Assembly: GCF_024756235.1 (NCBI RefSeq)
Contig: NZ_JANUGY010000004.1
Location: 434,001 to 498,000, forward strand
Direction: 5' to 3'
Length of the DNA: 64,000 nt
Origin: Massilia kyonggiensis
GTDB lineage: Bacteria; Pseudomonadota; Gammaproteobacteria; Burkholderiales; Burkholderiaceae_D
The stretch's first letter is position 1, and every line of letters starts with the position of its first letter. The notes beneath the pieces were generated by a model, which was not told where the DNA came from, did not search any database, and saw only the letters and a list, made by a program, of their open reading frames with translations. Shown here in pieces: positions 34,743 to 43,965 of this stretch. A program made the translations under genes and the position numbers.

Positions 34743-34755
34743 GAAATCGATTTCA
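34742..34755. promoter_or_regulatory. Perfect palindromic LacI-type operator TGAAATCGATTTCA
   Basis: TGAAATCGATTTCA is its own reverse complement, with a central CG as in many LacI/GalR-family operators. It lies just after the candidate -10 of the GH9 gene. Near-identical copies occur at 49329-49342 (13 of 14 bases) and 53665-53678 (12 of 14), all within the xyloglucan region and none noticed elsewhere in the window. Confidence 0.65.
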
Positions 34756-34780
34756 ATTCCATAACATCCTAGGAGACTGC

Positions 34781-36505
34781 ATGTATTCGTCGCGCCCGCG
34801 CCTTCCCACCGTCCTCGCCGCCGCCCTGCTCGCGACGGGCACCGCACACGCGGCCGCCGGGATCGAAGTCAACCAGCTCGGCTTCCTGCCGGCCGCGCAG
34901 AAGCTGGCCGTCGTGCCGGCCAGCGCGAACGGGCGCTTCAAGGTCGTCGATGCCAACAGCGGCAAGGCCGTGTTCGAAGGGACGCTGGGCCCGGCCGCGA
35001 CGTGGGACGCCTCGGGCGAGAGCGTGCGCATCGCCGATTTCTCCGGCCTGCGCACGGCCGGGAGCTACCGCCTGACGGTGGCGGGCCAGCCGGATTCGCC
35101 CGTCTTCGCGATCGGCCCGGAACCGTACCGCGCGCTGGACGCGGGCGCCATCCGCGCCTACACGCTGAACCGCGCGAGCATCGCGCTCGACGCGCGCATC
35201 GCGGGTCCCTACGCGCGCGCGCTGGGCCACCCGGACGACAAGGTGCTCGTGCACGAATCGGCCGCCTCGCCCAAGCGCCCGGCCGGCTCCGTCATCAAGA
35301 GTCCGAAAGGCTGGTACGACGCGGGCGACTACAACAAATACATCGTCAACTCCGGCATCAGCACGTACACGCTGCTGGCCGCCTATGAACACTTCCCGGC
35401 CTGGTTCGACAAGCTCGCCGTCACCGTGCCGGAATCCGGCAACGGCCTGCCCGACCTGCTGAACGAAGTGCTGTGGAACCTGGACTGGATGGTCACGATG
35501 CAGGACCCAGACGACGGCGGCGTCTACCACAAGCTGACGAACAAGAGCTTCGACGGCATGGTGATGCCGGACCGCGCGACGGCGCCGCGCTACGTCGTCC
35601 AGAAGACGACGGCCGCCGCCCTCGACTTCGCGGCCGTGATGGCGACGGCGAGCCGCGTGCTGGCCCCGTTCGACGCGAAGTCGCCGGGCCGCTCGCAGCG
35701 CTACCTGGCCGCGGCGGAGAGCGCATGGCGCTGGGCCGTCGCGCATCCGAACGTCCTGTACCGCCAGCCGGCCGACATCCAGACGGGCACCTATGGCGAC
35801 GAGAAGGTCGACGACGAGTTCTCGTGGGCCGCGGCCGAACTGTACATCGCGACCGGCAAGGACGAGTACCGCACCCTCGCCGTCGCATCGGCGCCGGGCG
35901 TGCAGACGGAACCCGGCTGGCCCGACGTGCGCCCGCTCGGCTGGATGTCGCTCGCGCAGCAGCGCGCCCACCTGAAAAAACCGGAGGACGCGGACAACGC
36001 CCGCAAGCAGATCCTCGCCGCGGCGGACACGCTGCTCGCGCGCTGGCAGGCGTCGCCGGCCCGCCTGTCGATGGCGAAGACCGACTTCGTCTGGGGCAGC
36101 AATGCCGTGCTGCTGAACCAGGCCATGATGCTCGTGCAGGCCTACCGCCTCACGAAGAAGGCCGATTACCTGGACGCGGCGCAGTCGGCGCTCGACTACA
36201 CGCTGGGCCGCAATCCGCTCGGCATCAGCTATGTGACGGGCTTCGGCACCCGCTCGACCATGCATCCGCACCACCGCCCGTCGGAAGCGGACGGCATTGC
36301 GGCGCCCGTCCCCGGCTGGCTCGCGGGCGGTCCGAACCCGGGCCAGCAGGACGCCAAGGATTGCAAGGGGGCGTCGTACGCATCGAAGCAGCCGGCCCTG
36401 TCGTACCTGGACCATGGCTGCAGCTACGCCAGCAACGAGATCGCGATCAACTGGAACGCGCCGCTCGTGTACGTGGCGGCGGCGTTGCAGTCGCTCGAGC
36501 GATGA
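34781..36505 (+). CDS. GH9 endoglucanase/cellulase with N-terminal Ig-like domain
   Basis: This 574-residue exported enzyme has a signal peptide (1-24, ending AHAAA). A CelD_N-type Ig-like domain follows (about 26-112, starting GIEVNQLGFLP), then the (alpha/alpha)6 GH9 catalytic domain (about 118-572). Catalytic residues are visible: WYDAGDYNKY with Asp180 and Asp183 (one the base), the HPHHRPS signature, and the acid Glu553 in ASNEIAINWN. GH9 enzymes are inverting beta-1,4-glucanases, and this one could cut cellulose, mixed-linkage glucan or the xyloglucan backbone. Its promoter carries the palindromic operator shared with the xyloglucan cluster on the opposite strand, so co-regulation is likely. 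AGGAG precedes the ATG. Confidence 0.9.
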   Translation: MYSSRPRLPTVLAAALLATGTAHAAAGIEVNQLGFLPAAQKLAVVPASANGRFKVVDANSGKAVFEGTLGPAATWDASGESVRIADFSGLRTAGSYRLTVAGQPDSPVFAIGPEPYRALDAGAIRAYTLNRASIALDARIAGPYARALGHPDDKVLVHESAASPKRPAGSVIKSPKGWYDAGDYNKYIVNSGISTYTLLAAYEHFPAWFDKLAVTVPESGNGLPDLLNEVLWNLDWMVTMQDPDDGGVYHKLTNKSFDGMVMPDRATAPRYVVQKTTAAALDFAAVMATASRVLAPFDAKSPGRSQRYLAAAESAWRWAVAHPNVLYRQPADIQTGTYGDEKVDDEFSWAAAELYIATGKDEYRTLAVASAPGVQTEPGWPDVRPLGWMSLAQQRAHLKKPEDADNARKQILAAADTLLARWQASPARLSMAKTDFVWGSNAVLLNQAMMLVQAYRLTKKADYLDAAQSALDYTLGRNPLGISYVTGFGTRSTMHPHHRPSEADGIAAPVPGWLAGGPNPGQQDAKDCKGASYASKQPALSYLDHGCSYASNEIAINWNAPLVYVAAALQSLER

Positions 36506-36581
36506 CCGGGAGCGGCTGACGAAGACAGGGACAGATACGAGTGATGTTAAACTTGATCGATTGAGATTTTTTCCTGGATCT

Positions 36582-37127
36582 ATGAGATTGCCGTTACTCG
36601 TTCTTACAGGGTGTCTTGGACTGGCCGGATGCAGCAGGTCCGATAGCGAGGCCCAGGCAGCGTTCAAGGAATATCTGCCCGACGTGACGTTCGAGGAGTC
36701 GATCACCTACAAGAATTTCAAGTGCCTCAAGTACACCGTTGAAAATGGCCCCGGCGGTAACGCCGGCTCGCGCTGGGCCATCATGGAAAAGCGCGACTAC
36801 GGCTGGGCGGCGCGGAAGCTCGACGACTACTTCTGTAACGAAACGAGTCTCAAACATGCTGCCCATCCTGGCATGGCTGCGAAGGAAAAAGACGCAGCGC
36901 GACAGATGATGGCAGTACTGCACGCAGCGAACCTCGTTGCCAAAGACATCGACGACGAATTTCTTGTTCCCAAGGGCACGTGCGCCGACATGGCAAGGGA
37001 CATGACATCGTATGCCCGGAGAGTTGTCCAGGCTGAGGATGCAAAAGAGCGAGCCCGTTGGCAGGAAAAGGTCGACAAGCTGGTTGCCGTGGCGAAGGGC
37101 GGGCACTGTCAATCCGACGGCTCGTAA
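36582..37127 (+). CDS. Small lipoprotein of unknown function
   Basis: This 181-residue protein has a lipoprotein leader (MRLPLLVLTGCLGLAGC, lipobox LAGC). The mature part is charged and mostly helical, with four cysteines that could form disulfides (KCLKY, YFCNE, GTCADM, GHCQS). Base composition is visibly less G/C-rich than the flanking glycan genes, which hints at a different origin. I recognise no family. It stands alone between the GH9 gene and the convergent esterase gene. Confidence 0.7.
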   Translation: MRLPLLVLTGCLGLAGCSRSDSEAQAAFKEYLPDVTFEESITYKNFKCLKYTVENGPGGNAGSRWAIMEKRDYGWAARKLDDYFCNETSLKHAAHPGMAAKEKDAARQMMAVLHAANLVAKDIDDEFLVPKGTCADMARDMTSYARRVVQAEDAKERARWQEKVDKLVAVAKGGHCQSDGS

Positions 37128-37133
37128 CACCCG

Positions 37134-37158
37134 GGGATAGCGCCCAAGGCGCTATCCC
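37134..37158. terminator. Hairpin between convergent genes (possible bidirectional terminator)
   Basis: GGGATAGCGCC (37134-37144), a 3-base loop, then the exact complement GGCGCTATCCC (37148-37158). It lies 6 bp after the lipoprotein stop and 11 bp after the minus-strand esterase stop, the usual place for a shared terminator. There is no T-run on either strand, so termination efficiency is uncertain. Confidence 0.55.
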
Positions 37159-37169
37159 ACCTGCGCGCC

Positions 37170-38246
37170 CTACCAGTTCATTTTCTTCCTGATGAACGCC
37201 GTCAGGATCTGGGCATTGTCGCGCTGGTGCTTCAGGCGCGGGTGCGCGCCATAGCCCGTGAACGGGAAGAACACGGTATCGATGCGCTGGTCGCCGCCCT
37301 TGCGCATGTCTTCCACCGCCGCTTTGACGTAGCCCGGCCACTGCGGATCCCTGGTCGCGTCCATGCTGCCCAGCGCGCACACGATGTACGCCTTCGGATA
37401 CAGCTGGCGGATGCGCTTCACGAATTTTTCGTACGCGGCGATGCGGCCGGCGTCGTCCGGTTCCGGCTGCAGCTGGTGCCGGTCGCCGATCAGCCAGCGG
37501 TCGTTCTGCATCAGGTTGACGACGACGACGTCGGGCGTCCAGCGCGAGAAATCCCACTTCGTGTCGTTGTTGCCGACGGCGCTGAGCTGGTCGTAGAAGT
37601 CCGGCATCGTGAACGGGAACCAGCTGATCATCACGCCGATGCCGCTCTGCGACGTCTGGTGCAGTTCCGCGTTCAGGTTGCGCGCCGTGATGCCCGCGTA
37701 CGACAGGTAGCTGTTCTTGTCGCGGCCCACGTCGTCGCGGCCGTTCATCGGCGCTTCGTCGCCCATGCCGCTGGTGATCGAATCGCCGAAGAACTCGATG
37801 CGGCGCTTGGGACGCGGGGGCGGCGCCAGCATCTGGCCGCCGTCCGCCAGCTCCAGCCCGCGGAACACGGTCGCGCCCTCCTCGCCTTCCGTGCGCTTGG
37901 TGATCAGGAAGCTGTGCTTGCCCGGCGCCAGGCCGGCGATCACGTCGTACTTCTTCGATCCCTGGGCCGCTTCGATGATCAGCGGGCTGGCCGTGTCGCC
38001 GTCGATGAAGACGTTGAAATAGTTCTTGCCCTTTTCGTCGTCCAGCGTGACCGCCAGCGCCGTGCCCGTGAAGTTGCCGGCGATGGCCGTGTTCGGCCAC
38101 GTGATGACGGGGGCGTCCGGCTGGGCGAAGTCGACGCGGCCCGTGTACAGCAGGTGCTTGTCGCTGGGCGCCACGGTCACGGCGGCGCAGGCCAGGCCGG
38201 CATGCAGCAGCGCGGCCAGCACGGAAGTCTTGGTCAATCGTTTCAT
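37170..38246 (-). CDS. SGNH-type carbohydrate acetylesterase, CE2-like
   Basis: This 358-residue exported protein has a signal peptide (1-22). An N-terminal jelly-roll domain follows (about 30-140: LLYTGRVDF, WPNTAIAGNFTGTALAVTL, NYFNVFIDGD), then an SGNH esterase domain (about 148-358). The nucleophile is Ser156 in FFGDSITSGMGD; ND in LMQNDRW and His in GYGAHPRLKHQ complete the site. Domain order and motifs match the CE2 acetylxylan/glucomannan esterases. It would remove O-acetyl groups from xyloglucan galactose, mannan or xylan fragments. It is the last gene of the cluster, overlapping the GH26 stop by four bases. The frame open upstream of MKRLTK is GH26 shadow. Confidence 0.85.
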   Translation of the reverse strand: MKRLTKTSVLAALLHAGLACAAVTVAPSDKHLLYTGRVDFAQPDAPVITWPNTAIAGNFTGTALAVTLDDEKGKNYFNVFIDGDTASPLIIEAAQGSKKYDVIAGLAPGKHSFLITKRTEGEEGATVFRGLELADGGQMLAPPPRPKRRIEFFGDSITSGMGDEAPMNGRDDVGRDKNSYLSYAGITARNLNAELHQTSQSGIGVMISWFPFTMPDFYDQLSAVGNNDTKWDFSRWTPDVVVVNLMQNDRWLIGDRHQLQPEPDDAGRIAAYEKFVKRIRQLYPKAYIVCALGSMDATRDPQWPGYVKAAVEDMRKGGDQRIDTVFFPFTGYGAHPRLKHQRDNAQILTAFIRKKMNW

Positions 38247-39331
38247 TGGGGAGCTTTCAGGAATGCGGGCAGCTCGTCGAGGGTGATCACGTCGGGGTGA
38301 CGATACACCTTCGTCTTGTGCGCCGCGTGGTTGTAATAGTCGCCGGTCCAGAAATTGTCCTTGTCGGACGTGCCGGCAGGCGCGCGGCCGTCGTTCCACG
38401 TCAGGAACCACAGCCAGCGCGCGCCGTCGCGCCGCATGTTGTCGGGATCGGGAATGTAGCTGTTCTCGGTCATGGCCACGGGTTTCGTCGCGGAGCCGAT
38501 GGCGGCCATGCGGCGGTAGGTGTCGATCTGCGACCGGTACGTCTTGCGGTCGCGCTCATCGTACACGTCGTAACCGGTGATGTCGACGACGTCGTCGCCC
38601 GGATACCAGCCTGCGTCCTGGCCGTTCCACACCCAGATCAGGTTGTGCAGGCCGTGCTCGCGCACGAGCCGGTCGAACATGTGGCGGTACAACAGCTTGT
38701 ACGCGTCCGCGTTCGATACGCCGTCCGCGCGCTTGCGGCCCCACCAGAACCAGCCGTCGCCGTTGCTGCCCGCGGCTTCGTGCAACGGGCGCCACAGCAC
38801 CGTCACGCCGGCCGCCTGCAGCTTGCCGAGTTCCACGGCCACGCGGTCGATGTCGGCGTCGATCTGGCGGCCCGCCGCGCTGGCCGTATCGAGCCGGCCC
38901 GCGCGCACGGGGATCGTGAACGCCGTGTTCTTGCGCGCATCCGGCTCGCGCGCATAGAAGTTGCCCTGCGTGCCCGCGGGTGCCGACGGGTCGCGCCAGT
39001 GCCAGCAGAACGTCACGAGGCCGCCGCGGCGCGCCCAGGCGATCGCTTCGTCGACCTGGTGCGATCCGTCGCCCTTCTGCCACGTGTTCATGAAGTCGAA
39101 GCCCATCAGCGCGGGATACTTGCCCGTGTCGGCGAATACCCTCCCGGCCATGTCGACGCCGTCGTTCCACGTCAGGTCCTGCTGGCCGGCGATGGTCTGC
39201 CGACCCCAGGTCTGCACGAGCCACGTGTACGCGGCGCGCGTGCGGGCGTCCGCCTGCGCATCCACGGGTGCGGCGGCGCTGGCCGAACCGGCCAGCGCAA
39301 CCATCAGCGATGCAAGGACGCGCCGCTTCAC
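38243..39331 (-). CDS. GH26 glycoside hydrolase (probable endo-beta-1,4-mannanase)
   Basis: This 362-residue exported enzyme begins at a GTG that overlaps the GH31 stop by four bases. A signal peptide (1-20) is followed by a GH26 TIM barrel. The family residues are present: CWHWRDPSAP, acid/base Glu185 in VLWRPLHEAAG, WFWWGR, and nucleophile Glu289 in VAMTENSYIP. Most characterised GH26 members cut beta-1,4-mannan, so glucomannan or galactomannan is the first guess, yet the gene sits in a xyloglucan operon. It may broaden the locus to acetylated glucomannan, consistent with the esterase downstream, or have a different specificity. Confidence 0.88.
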   Translation of the reverse strand: MKRRVLASLMVALAGSASAAAPVDAQADARTRAAYTWLVQTWGRQTIAGQQDLTWNDGVDMAGRVFADTGKYPALMGFDFMNTWQKGDGSHQVDEAIAWARRGGLVTFCWHWRDPSAPAGTQGNFYAREPDARKNTAFTIPVRAGRLDTASAAGRQIDADIDRVAVELGKLQAAGVTVLWRPLHEAAGSNGDGWFWWGRKRADGVSNADAYKLLYRHMFDRLVREHGLHNLIWVWNGQDAGWYPGDDVVDITGYDVYDERDRKTYRSQIDTYRRMAAIGSATKPVAMTENSYIPDPDNMRRDGARWLWFLTWNDGRAPAGTSDKDNFWTGDYYNHAAHKTKVYRHPDVITLDELPAFLKAPQ

Positions 39332-42204
39332 AGCTTCACGGTGACCGGCTTGCCGTCATACGTCACGGTCTTGTCGGCCGCGTCCATGTCCGCGCTCGTC
39401 GCGACGCCCGCACGCAGCACGCGCACCTTGATCTGGCGCGTCTGCGGCATGCCCTTGTACTGGCCGCTGCGCGCGCCGATCGTGACGGTGCCCGTCTTGT
39501 CGTCGTAGCTGAACGGGATGCGGCTGAACTCACCGCGCTCGTACGCATTGGTCACGCCGTCGTCCTCGTACAGGCTCGCCTGGCCGTTGGCGCCGGCATA
39601 GACTTGCAGCACGATGGGCGCGTCCGGCTTCTCGTCCACGTATTGCGTGACCGGACCGGTCGGGATCACGGCGCCCGTGCGCACGAACACGGGGATGCGG
39701 TGCAGCGGTGCATCCACCTTCGCGCTGGTGCCGCCCGCGTAACGCTTGCCGGTATCGAAGTCGTACCAGTCGGCGCCCGCCGGGAAGTAGACGGTGCGCT
39801 CGCGCGCGCCGTACGACGTCACCGGCGCCACCATCAGCGCGTGGCCGAACAGGTACTGGTCCTTGATGTTCTTGACCTTGTCGTCCTTCGGGAAGTCCAT
39901 CACGAGGCCGCGCATCATGGTGCCGTTGGCGTAGTGCGTGTCGGCCGCCAGCGAGTAAATGTACGGCATCAGGCGGTAGCGCAGCTTCAGGTAGCCCACC
40001 ATCGAGTCGCGCATCGCGTCGTCGCCGGCGGCGATGTTGTAGATCTCGCGCTTGACCACTTCGCCGTGCGAACGGAACAGCGGCGAGAACGCGCCGAACT
40101 GGAACCAGCGCAGGTTCAGCTCGCGCCATTCCTTCATGTCTTCCGGCTTGGCCTGGCCGCCCGTCGTGGCGCGGTTTTCCTGCGCGGAGCCCACGTCGCC
40201 GTACTGGAAGCGGTTCTCCTGCGCATAGCCGCCGATGTCGTGCGTCCAGTTCGGAATGCCGGACATCGAGAAGTTCACGCCCGACGCGATCTGGTCGTAC
40301 AGGTTGTTCCAGCGGCCCGCCGTGTCGCCGCTCCACACGGCCACCGAGTTGCGCTGGATGCCGGCGAAGCCCGAACGCGACAGGATGAACTGGCGCTTGT
40401 CAGGCTGGTCGCGGCGCAGGCCTTCGATCATGCCGCCCGAGTGCACGAGGCTGTACGGGTTGAACGTGATCTCGCCGGGGCCGTAGACGGTCGGGCCGAT
40501 CAGCTTCTTGAAATCTTCCAGGCGCGAGTTCGACAGCACGTCCGGTTCCGTATTGTCCATCCACCAGGCGTCGAAGCCTTTCGCCACCAGCTTGTCCTTC
40601 ATCTGGCGGTAGTAGATGTCGCGCGCTTCCTGCGTGTACGGGTCGTAGTGGCTGTTCTTGTAACCCTTGCCGACCCAGTCCAGCGCGCCGTCCTCGACGT
40701 TCTTCGTCCACATGTGGCCCTTCGCCGCCAGTTCCTTGTAGTTGTCGGTATTGGCGTAGAACTTGCCCCAGATGGAGATCATGATGCGCGCGTGCTGCTT
40801 GTGCACTTCGTCGACCATGCCCTTCGGATCCGGGAAGCGGACCTTGTCGAAGTCGTGCGAACCCCAGCCGTCTTCCGGCCAGTAGAACCAGTCCTGCACG
40901 ATGTTATCCAGCGGCCAGCCGCGCTTGCGGTATTCGGACACCGTGTCCAGCAGCTGCTGCTGCGTCTCGTAGCGCTGGCGCGACTGCCAGAAGCCGTAGG
41001 CCCACTTCGGCATCATCGGCTGCTGGCCCGTCAAGGTGCGGTAGCCGCCGATGACGTTGTCCATGCTGTCGCCGCTGATCACGTAGTAGTTGACCGCTTC
41101 CGCGATCTCCGACGACATCGTCAGCGAGTGGCGCTCCGGCGCGGGCAGCGGGTCGTTGTGCGTCATCGCGACCATGCCGCCCGACGGCTTCCACTCCAGG
41201 TGCAGCTTGACCGGCTTGTTCGCTTCGAACTTCACTTCGAAGTTGTGGTACCACGGGTTCCAGCCCTGGCGCCACACGTCCATGACCTGCTTGCCGTCGA
41301 CGGTGAGCGTCGCGTAATCCGACGCGTACAGCTGCATCTTGTGCACGCCCGCTTTCGGGCTCGCCATCGCGCCGTCCCACACGACCTTGACGTCGCGGCC
41401 AGCAAGCGCCTTCATCGACGGCAGGGCCGATGGCCAGAACTCCTCGACGTCCTTCAGGAACTGGTACGCGATGTCCTTCTCTTGCCGGGTCAGCGCCAGC
41501 TTGCCGTCGATGTAGTAGCGCGCCGTGAGGCCGCCCGGCTTGCCCTGCTCGTCGGTCAGCTTCAGGTCGCGCGACAGCCACGCATACGGGCGGGAGTCGC
41601 CGAAGCGGGTGATCGCGTTGTTGTCCCACAGGAGACCGTAGTTCTTGTCCGAGACGACGAACGGCACCGACGCGATCATGTTGTGCTGCTGCAGCAGCAC
41701 GTCTTCGCCGTTGTAGTTCATCTGCGCGTTCTGGTGCTGGCCGAGGCCGTAGAACGCGTCCTTCGTGCCGTAGTTAAAGCCCTGCTTGATCGCGAGGAAC
41801 GGCTTGCCGCCCACCTGGATCGGCGTGATGGTTTCCGCCGCCTGCGTCAGGAAGGCCTTGCCGGCCGCGTCGAAGAAGCGGACCTGGCCATCCTTCAGCG
41901 ACACCTGCGCCGCGATCTTCTGCGCCTTCAGCGTCACGTTGTCCTTGCCGTCGGCAACGGTGAACGCGCAGCTGCCGCACGGTTTGGCGACCGTCATCAG
42001 CGACGGCGTGAGTTGCTTGCCTTCCTTGTCCAGCTTGACGACGTGGACGATGTTATCGGCCATCAGCTCGAGGCGCACGAGCTTCGCCGGGCCGGTGTCC
42101 GGACGGACTTCGATGCCGGTTGCGGTTTTCTGCACGGTGCCTGCGAGGGCGTGGCCGCCCGCGGCCAGCAGCAGCGCGGCGGCTGCGATTCTTGTCAGTT
42201 GCAT
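39328..42204 (-). CDS. GH31 alpha-xylosidase with PA14 insert
   Basis: This 958-residue exported enzyme has a signal peptide (1-21). An N-terminal beta-sandwich (about 25-225) is interrupted or followed by a PA14-like insert (about 228-370, VVWDGAMASPKAGVHKMQLY, VDGKQVMDVW). The catalytic barrel is at about 400-760 and C-terminal beta-sandwiches follow. Nucleophile Asp550 lies in WWMDNTEPDV and acid/base Asp627 in WSGDTAGRW. The PA14 insert and the residue positions closely parallel Cellvibrio japonicus Xyl31A, an alpha-xylosidase that removes xylose from the non-reducing end of xyloglucan oligosaccharides. Context with GH35, GH95, GH74 and a TonB receptor supports this. It follows GH35 by 25 bp. 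Confidence 0.88.
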   Translation of the reverse strand: MQLTRIAAAALLLAAGGHALAGTVQKTATGIEVRPDTGPAKLVRLELMADNIVHVVKLDKEGKQLTPSLMTVAKPCGSCAFTVADGKDNVTLKAQKIAAQVSLKDGQVRFFDAAGKAFLTQAAETITPIQVGGKPFLAIKQGFNYGTKDAFYGLGQHQNAQMNYNGEDVLLQQHNMIASVPFVVSDKNYGLLWDNNAITRFGDSRPYAWLSRDLKLTDEQGKPGGLTARYYIDGKLALTRQEKDIAYQFLKDVEEFWPSALPSMKALAGRDVKVVWDGAMASPKAGVHKMQLYASDYATLTVDGKQVMDVWRQGWNPWYHNFEVKFEANKPVKLHLEWKPSGGMVAMTHNDPLPAPERHSLTMSSEIAEAVNYYVISGDSMDNVIGGYRTLTGQQPMMPKWAYGFWQSRQRYETQQQLLDTVSEYRKRGWPLDNIVQDWFYWPEDGWGSHDFDKVRFPDPKGMVDEVHKQHARIMISIWGKFYANTDNYKELAAKGHMWTKNVEDGALDWVGKGYKNSHYDPYTQEARDIYYRQMKDKLVAKGFDAWWMDNTEPDVLSNSRLEDFKKLIGPTVYGPGEITFNPYSLVHSGGMIEGLRRDQPDKRQFILSRSGFAGIQRNSVAVWSGDTAGRWNNLYDQIASGVNFSMSGIPNWTHDIGGYAQENRFQYGDVGSAQENRATTGGQAKPEDMKEWRELNLRWFQFGAFSPLFRSHGEVVKREIYNIAAGDDAMRDSMVGYLKLRYRLMPYIYSLAADTHYANGTMMRGLVMDFPKDDKVKNIKDQYLFGHALMVAPVTSYGARERTVYFPAGADWYDFDTGKRYAGGTSAKVDAPLHRIPVFVRTGAVIPTGPVTQYVDEKPDAPIVLQVYAGANGQASLYEDDGVTNAYERGEFSRIPFSYDDKTGTVTIGARSGQYKGMPQTRQIKVRVLRAGVATSADMDAADKTVTYDGKPVTVKL

Positions 42205-42229
42205 GTCTCTCTCCTGGTTTTTCGCTGCG

Positions 42230-43891
42230 TCAGTACGAACCCATCTTCACTTTCAACACCGTGGGTACGGCCGGCAGGTTCAGGCCATAGTCGGTCTGGT
42301 CCCCATTCCAGTTCCGTTCCATGACCCATTTGCCGTCGGCGTCGAAGCGGCCCTCTTCCACCCGGGCGTAACCCGTGGGCTTGCCGGCATTGGGCCCCGT
42401 GCCGGAAAACTTCACGCGGATCTGCTGGCCGACGAGGACGAATTCGTCCGGGCCGATCTGCGCGATCGCGATGCCGCCGGACGGCTGTTCCGTGCCGTCG
42501 GCGTAATCGTTCTTGTTCTGCAGCCATTCGCGCTCGCCGAACTGGAATTCGCGGAACGACAGCTGCGCATTCCAGCCATTCATGGCGACGGTCTGCGGCT
42601 TGCGGTCGTCGCCTTCCGCGGCGCCGTACGTGCGGCCCTCGTAGGCCCATTTCGCCCACACGCGCTGCATCGGCGCGAACACCTCGTAGACCTTGGCGAA
42701 CGGCTCGATCATGCGGCGGTCCGTGAATTTCGAGCCCAGCGGGTAGTTGCTGTACATCGCGTAGTCGAAGCCGAACGGGGCGACGCCCAGCGCGCCCATG
42801 CCGATGATCTGGTAGACGTAGCGCGCATAGCCGGCGGCGTTGCCCATCTCGGGCACCATCAGCGGGTTGCCCGGGCGCTGGAACAGCTTCAGCGTCGCAT
42901 CCACCTTTTTCGATTCGGGCATGTAGATGTCCGGGCCGGCGAAATCGATGTGCGGCGCGGCGGCCTTGTAGATGCCCAGCACGTCGTACGTCGGGCCGCC
43001 GGACGCGAAGTCCGATTTCCACGGCGGCGCCGGTGCGTCCAGGTGCGGCTCGCGCAGCGCGTTGTTCACGTACATCGGCAGGTCGTAGACGGCGCGGCCG
43101 GCCTTGGCGATTTCCTCGATGTAGCTGGCGATGGCCCAGGTGTGGAAATACTGCTCGGCGTAGTCGCCGTACACCTCGCTCCACGTGCCCTGCTTCGGGC
43201 GGCCGGCGGGCGGCGGCTGTTGCGCGACGACGGCGGCCGGCACCGGCTGGCCGAACGCGGCCTGGGCACGTGGCGCGTAGTCGCGCACGAGGCGGTAGGT
43301 GCCGACCTCGTTCTCCACCTGAACCATGATCACGGTGCGCTTGTCCGAATCGATCTTCTTGATGTGCTCCATCAGCGCGACGAACGCCTTCTTGTCGGCC
43401 GCCAGCGTGGCCTCGCCGAACGGCGACAGGCAGTAATTGATGGTGCCGTCCTTTTCCAGCATGCGCGGGAAGCGCTTGTTGTCGAACTTGACCCATTCCG
43501 GCGCGTACGACGGGCCGGTGTTCTTCCAGGTGCCGAACCACAGCAGCACGAGGCGCGTCTTGTGCTCGCGTGCCTGCTGGACGAGCTTGTCGACGTAGCT
43601 GAAGTCGAATGTGCCCTCCTTCGGCTCGATCTGTTCCCACGCGACGGGGATTTCCAGCGTGTTCGCATGCGCATCCTTCATGGCGGCCCACACCTTCGGC
43701 AGCGCGGCCGGGTAATTGCTGGAATTATGGGCCTGGCCGCCCAGGATCAGGAACGGGGCGCCGTCGACCATCAGGGCGTAGCGGCCGTCCTTGCCCACGA
43801 TGCGGGGCAGTTCGGCAGCGGCGTGGGCGGCGTGACAGGTGGCGGCGGCGAGCAGGCCGGCAGCCAGCAGGCGGAAGGATTTGGTTTTCAT
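42230..43891 (-). CDS. GH35 beta-galactosidase (Bgl35A-like)
   Basis: This 553-residue exported enzyme has a signal peptide (1-26). The GH35 TIM barrel covers about 35-370, with acid/base Glu195 in QVENEVG and nucleophile Glu348 in [10 protein letters not shown]-terminal beta-domain of the DUF5597 type follows (about 400-553). In xyloglucan systems this enzyme removes galactose from the L side chain, exposing xylose for the GH31 enzyme encoded next. Length and domain layout match the C. japonicus Bgl35A type. The start lies 35 bp downstream of an intrinsic terminator that follows the TonB receptor gene. Confidence 0.88.
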   Translation of the reverse strand: MKTKSFRLLAAGLLAAATCHAAHAAAELPRIVGKDGRYALMVDGAPFLILGGQAHNSSNYPAALPKVWAAMKDAHANTLEIPVAWEQIEPKEGTFDFSYVDKLVQQAREHKTRLVLLWFGTWKNTGPSYAPEWVKFDNKRFPRMLEKDGTINYCLSPFGEATLAADKKAFVALMEHIKKIDSDKRTVIMVQVENEVGTYRLVRDYAPRAQAAFGQPVPAAVVAQQPPPAGRPKQGTWSEVYGDYAEQYFHTWAIASYIEEIAKAGRAVYDLPMYVNNALREPHLDAPAPPWKSDFASGGPTYDVLGIYKAAAPHIDFAGPDIYMPESKKVDATLKLFQRPGNPLMVPEMGNAAGYARYVYQIIGMGALGVAPFGFDYAMYSNYPLGSKFTDRRMIEPFAKVYEVFAPMQRVWAKWAYEGRTYGAAEGDDRKPQTVAMNGWNAQLSFREFQFGEREWLQNKNDYADGTEQPSGGIAIAQIGPDEFVLVGQQIRVKFSGTGPNAGKPTGYARVEEGRFDADGKWVMERNWNGDQTDYGLNLPAVPTVLKVKMGSY

Positions 43892-43925
43892 ACGCGAACG
43901 GGTCTCCAGTCGTAGGCGTGGTTGT

Positions 43926-43954
43926 TAAAAACGGGCGGCCAGCCGGCCGCCCGT
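43926..43954 (-). terminator. Intrinsic terminator after TonB receptor, inside the xyloglucan operon
   Basis: On the minus strand a perfect 10-bp stem ACGGGCGGCC / GGCCGCCCGT with a 4-base loop (43931-43954) is followed by five T. It lies 11 bp after the TonB receptor stop and 35 bp before the GH35 start, on the same strand. It should reduce transcription of the downstream enzyme genes relative to the receptor. Confidence 0.8.
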
Positions 43955-43965
43955 CCGTGATGCGC

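Noticed and set aside
39268..42324. A 1018-codon plus-strand open frame opposite the GH31 gene
   Set aside because: Antisense shadow: dominated by Val, Arg, His and Asp runs with no family signature, while GH31 catalytic motifs are intact on the other strand. Similar long shadows lie opposite GH74 and the unassigned gene (49497-53465) and opposite the receptors (44986-46986, 60476-63586, 54001-57099).
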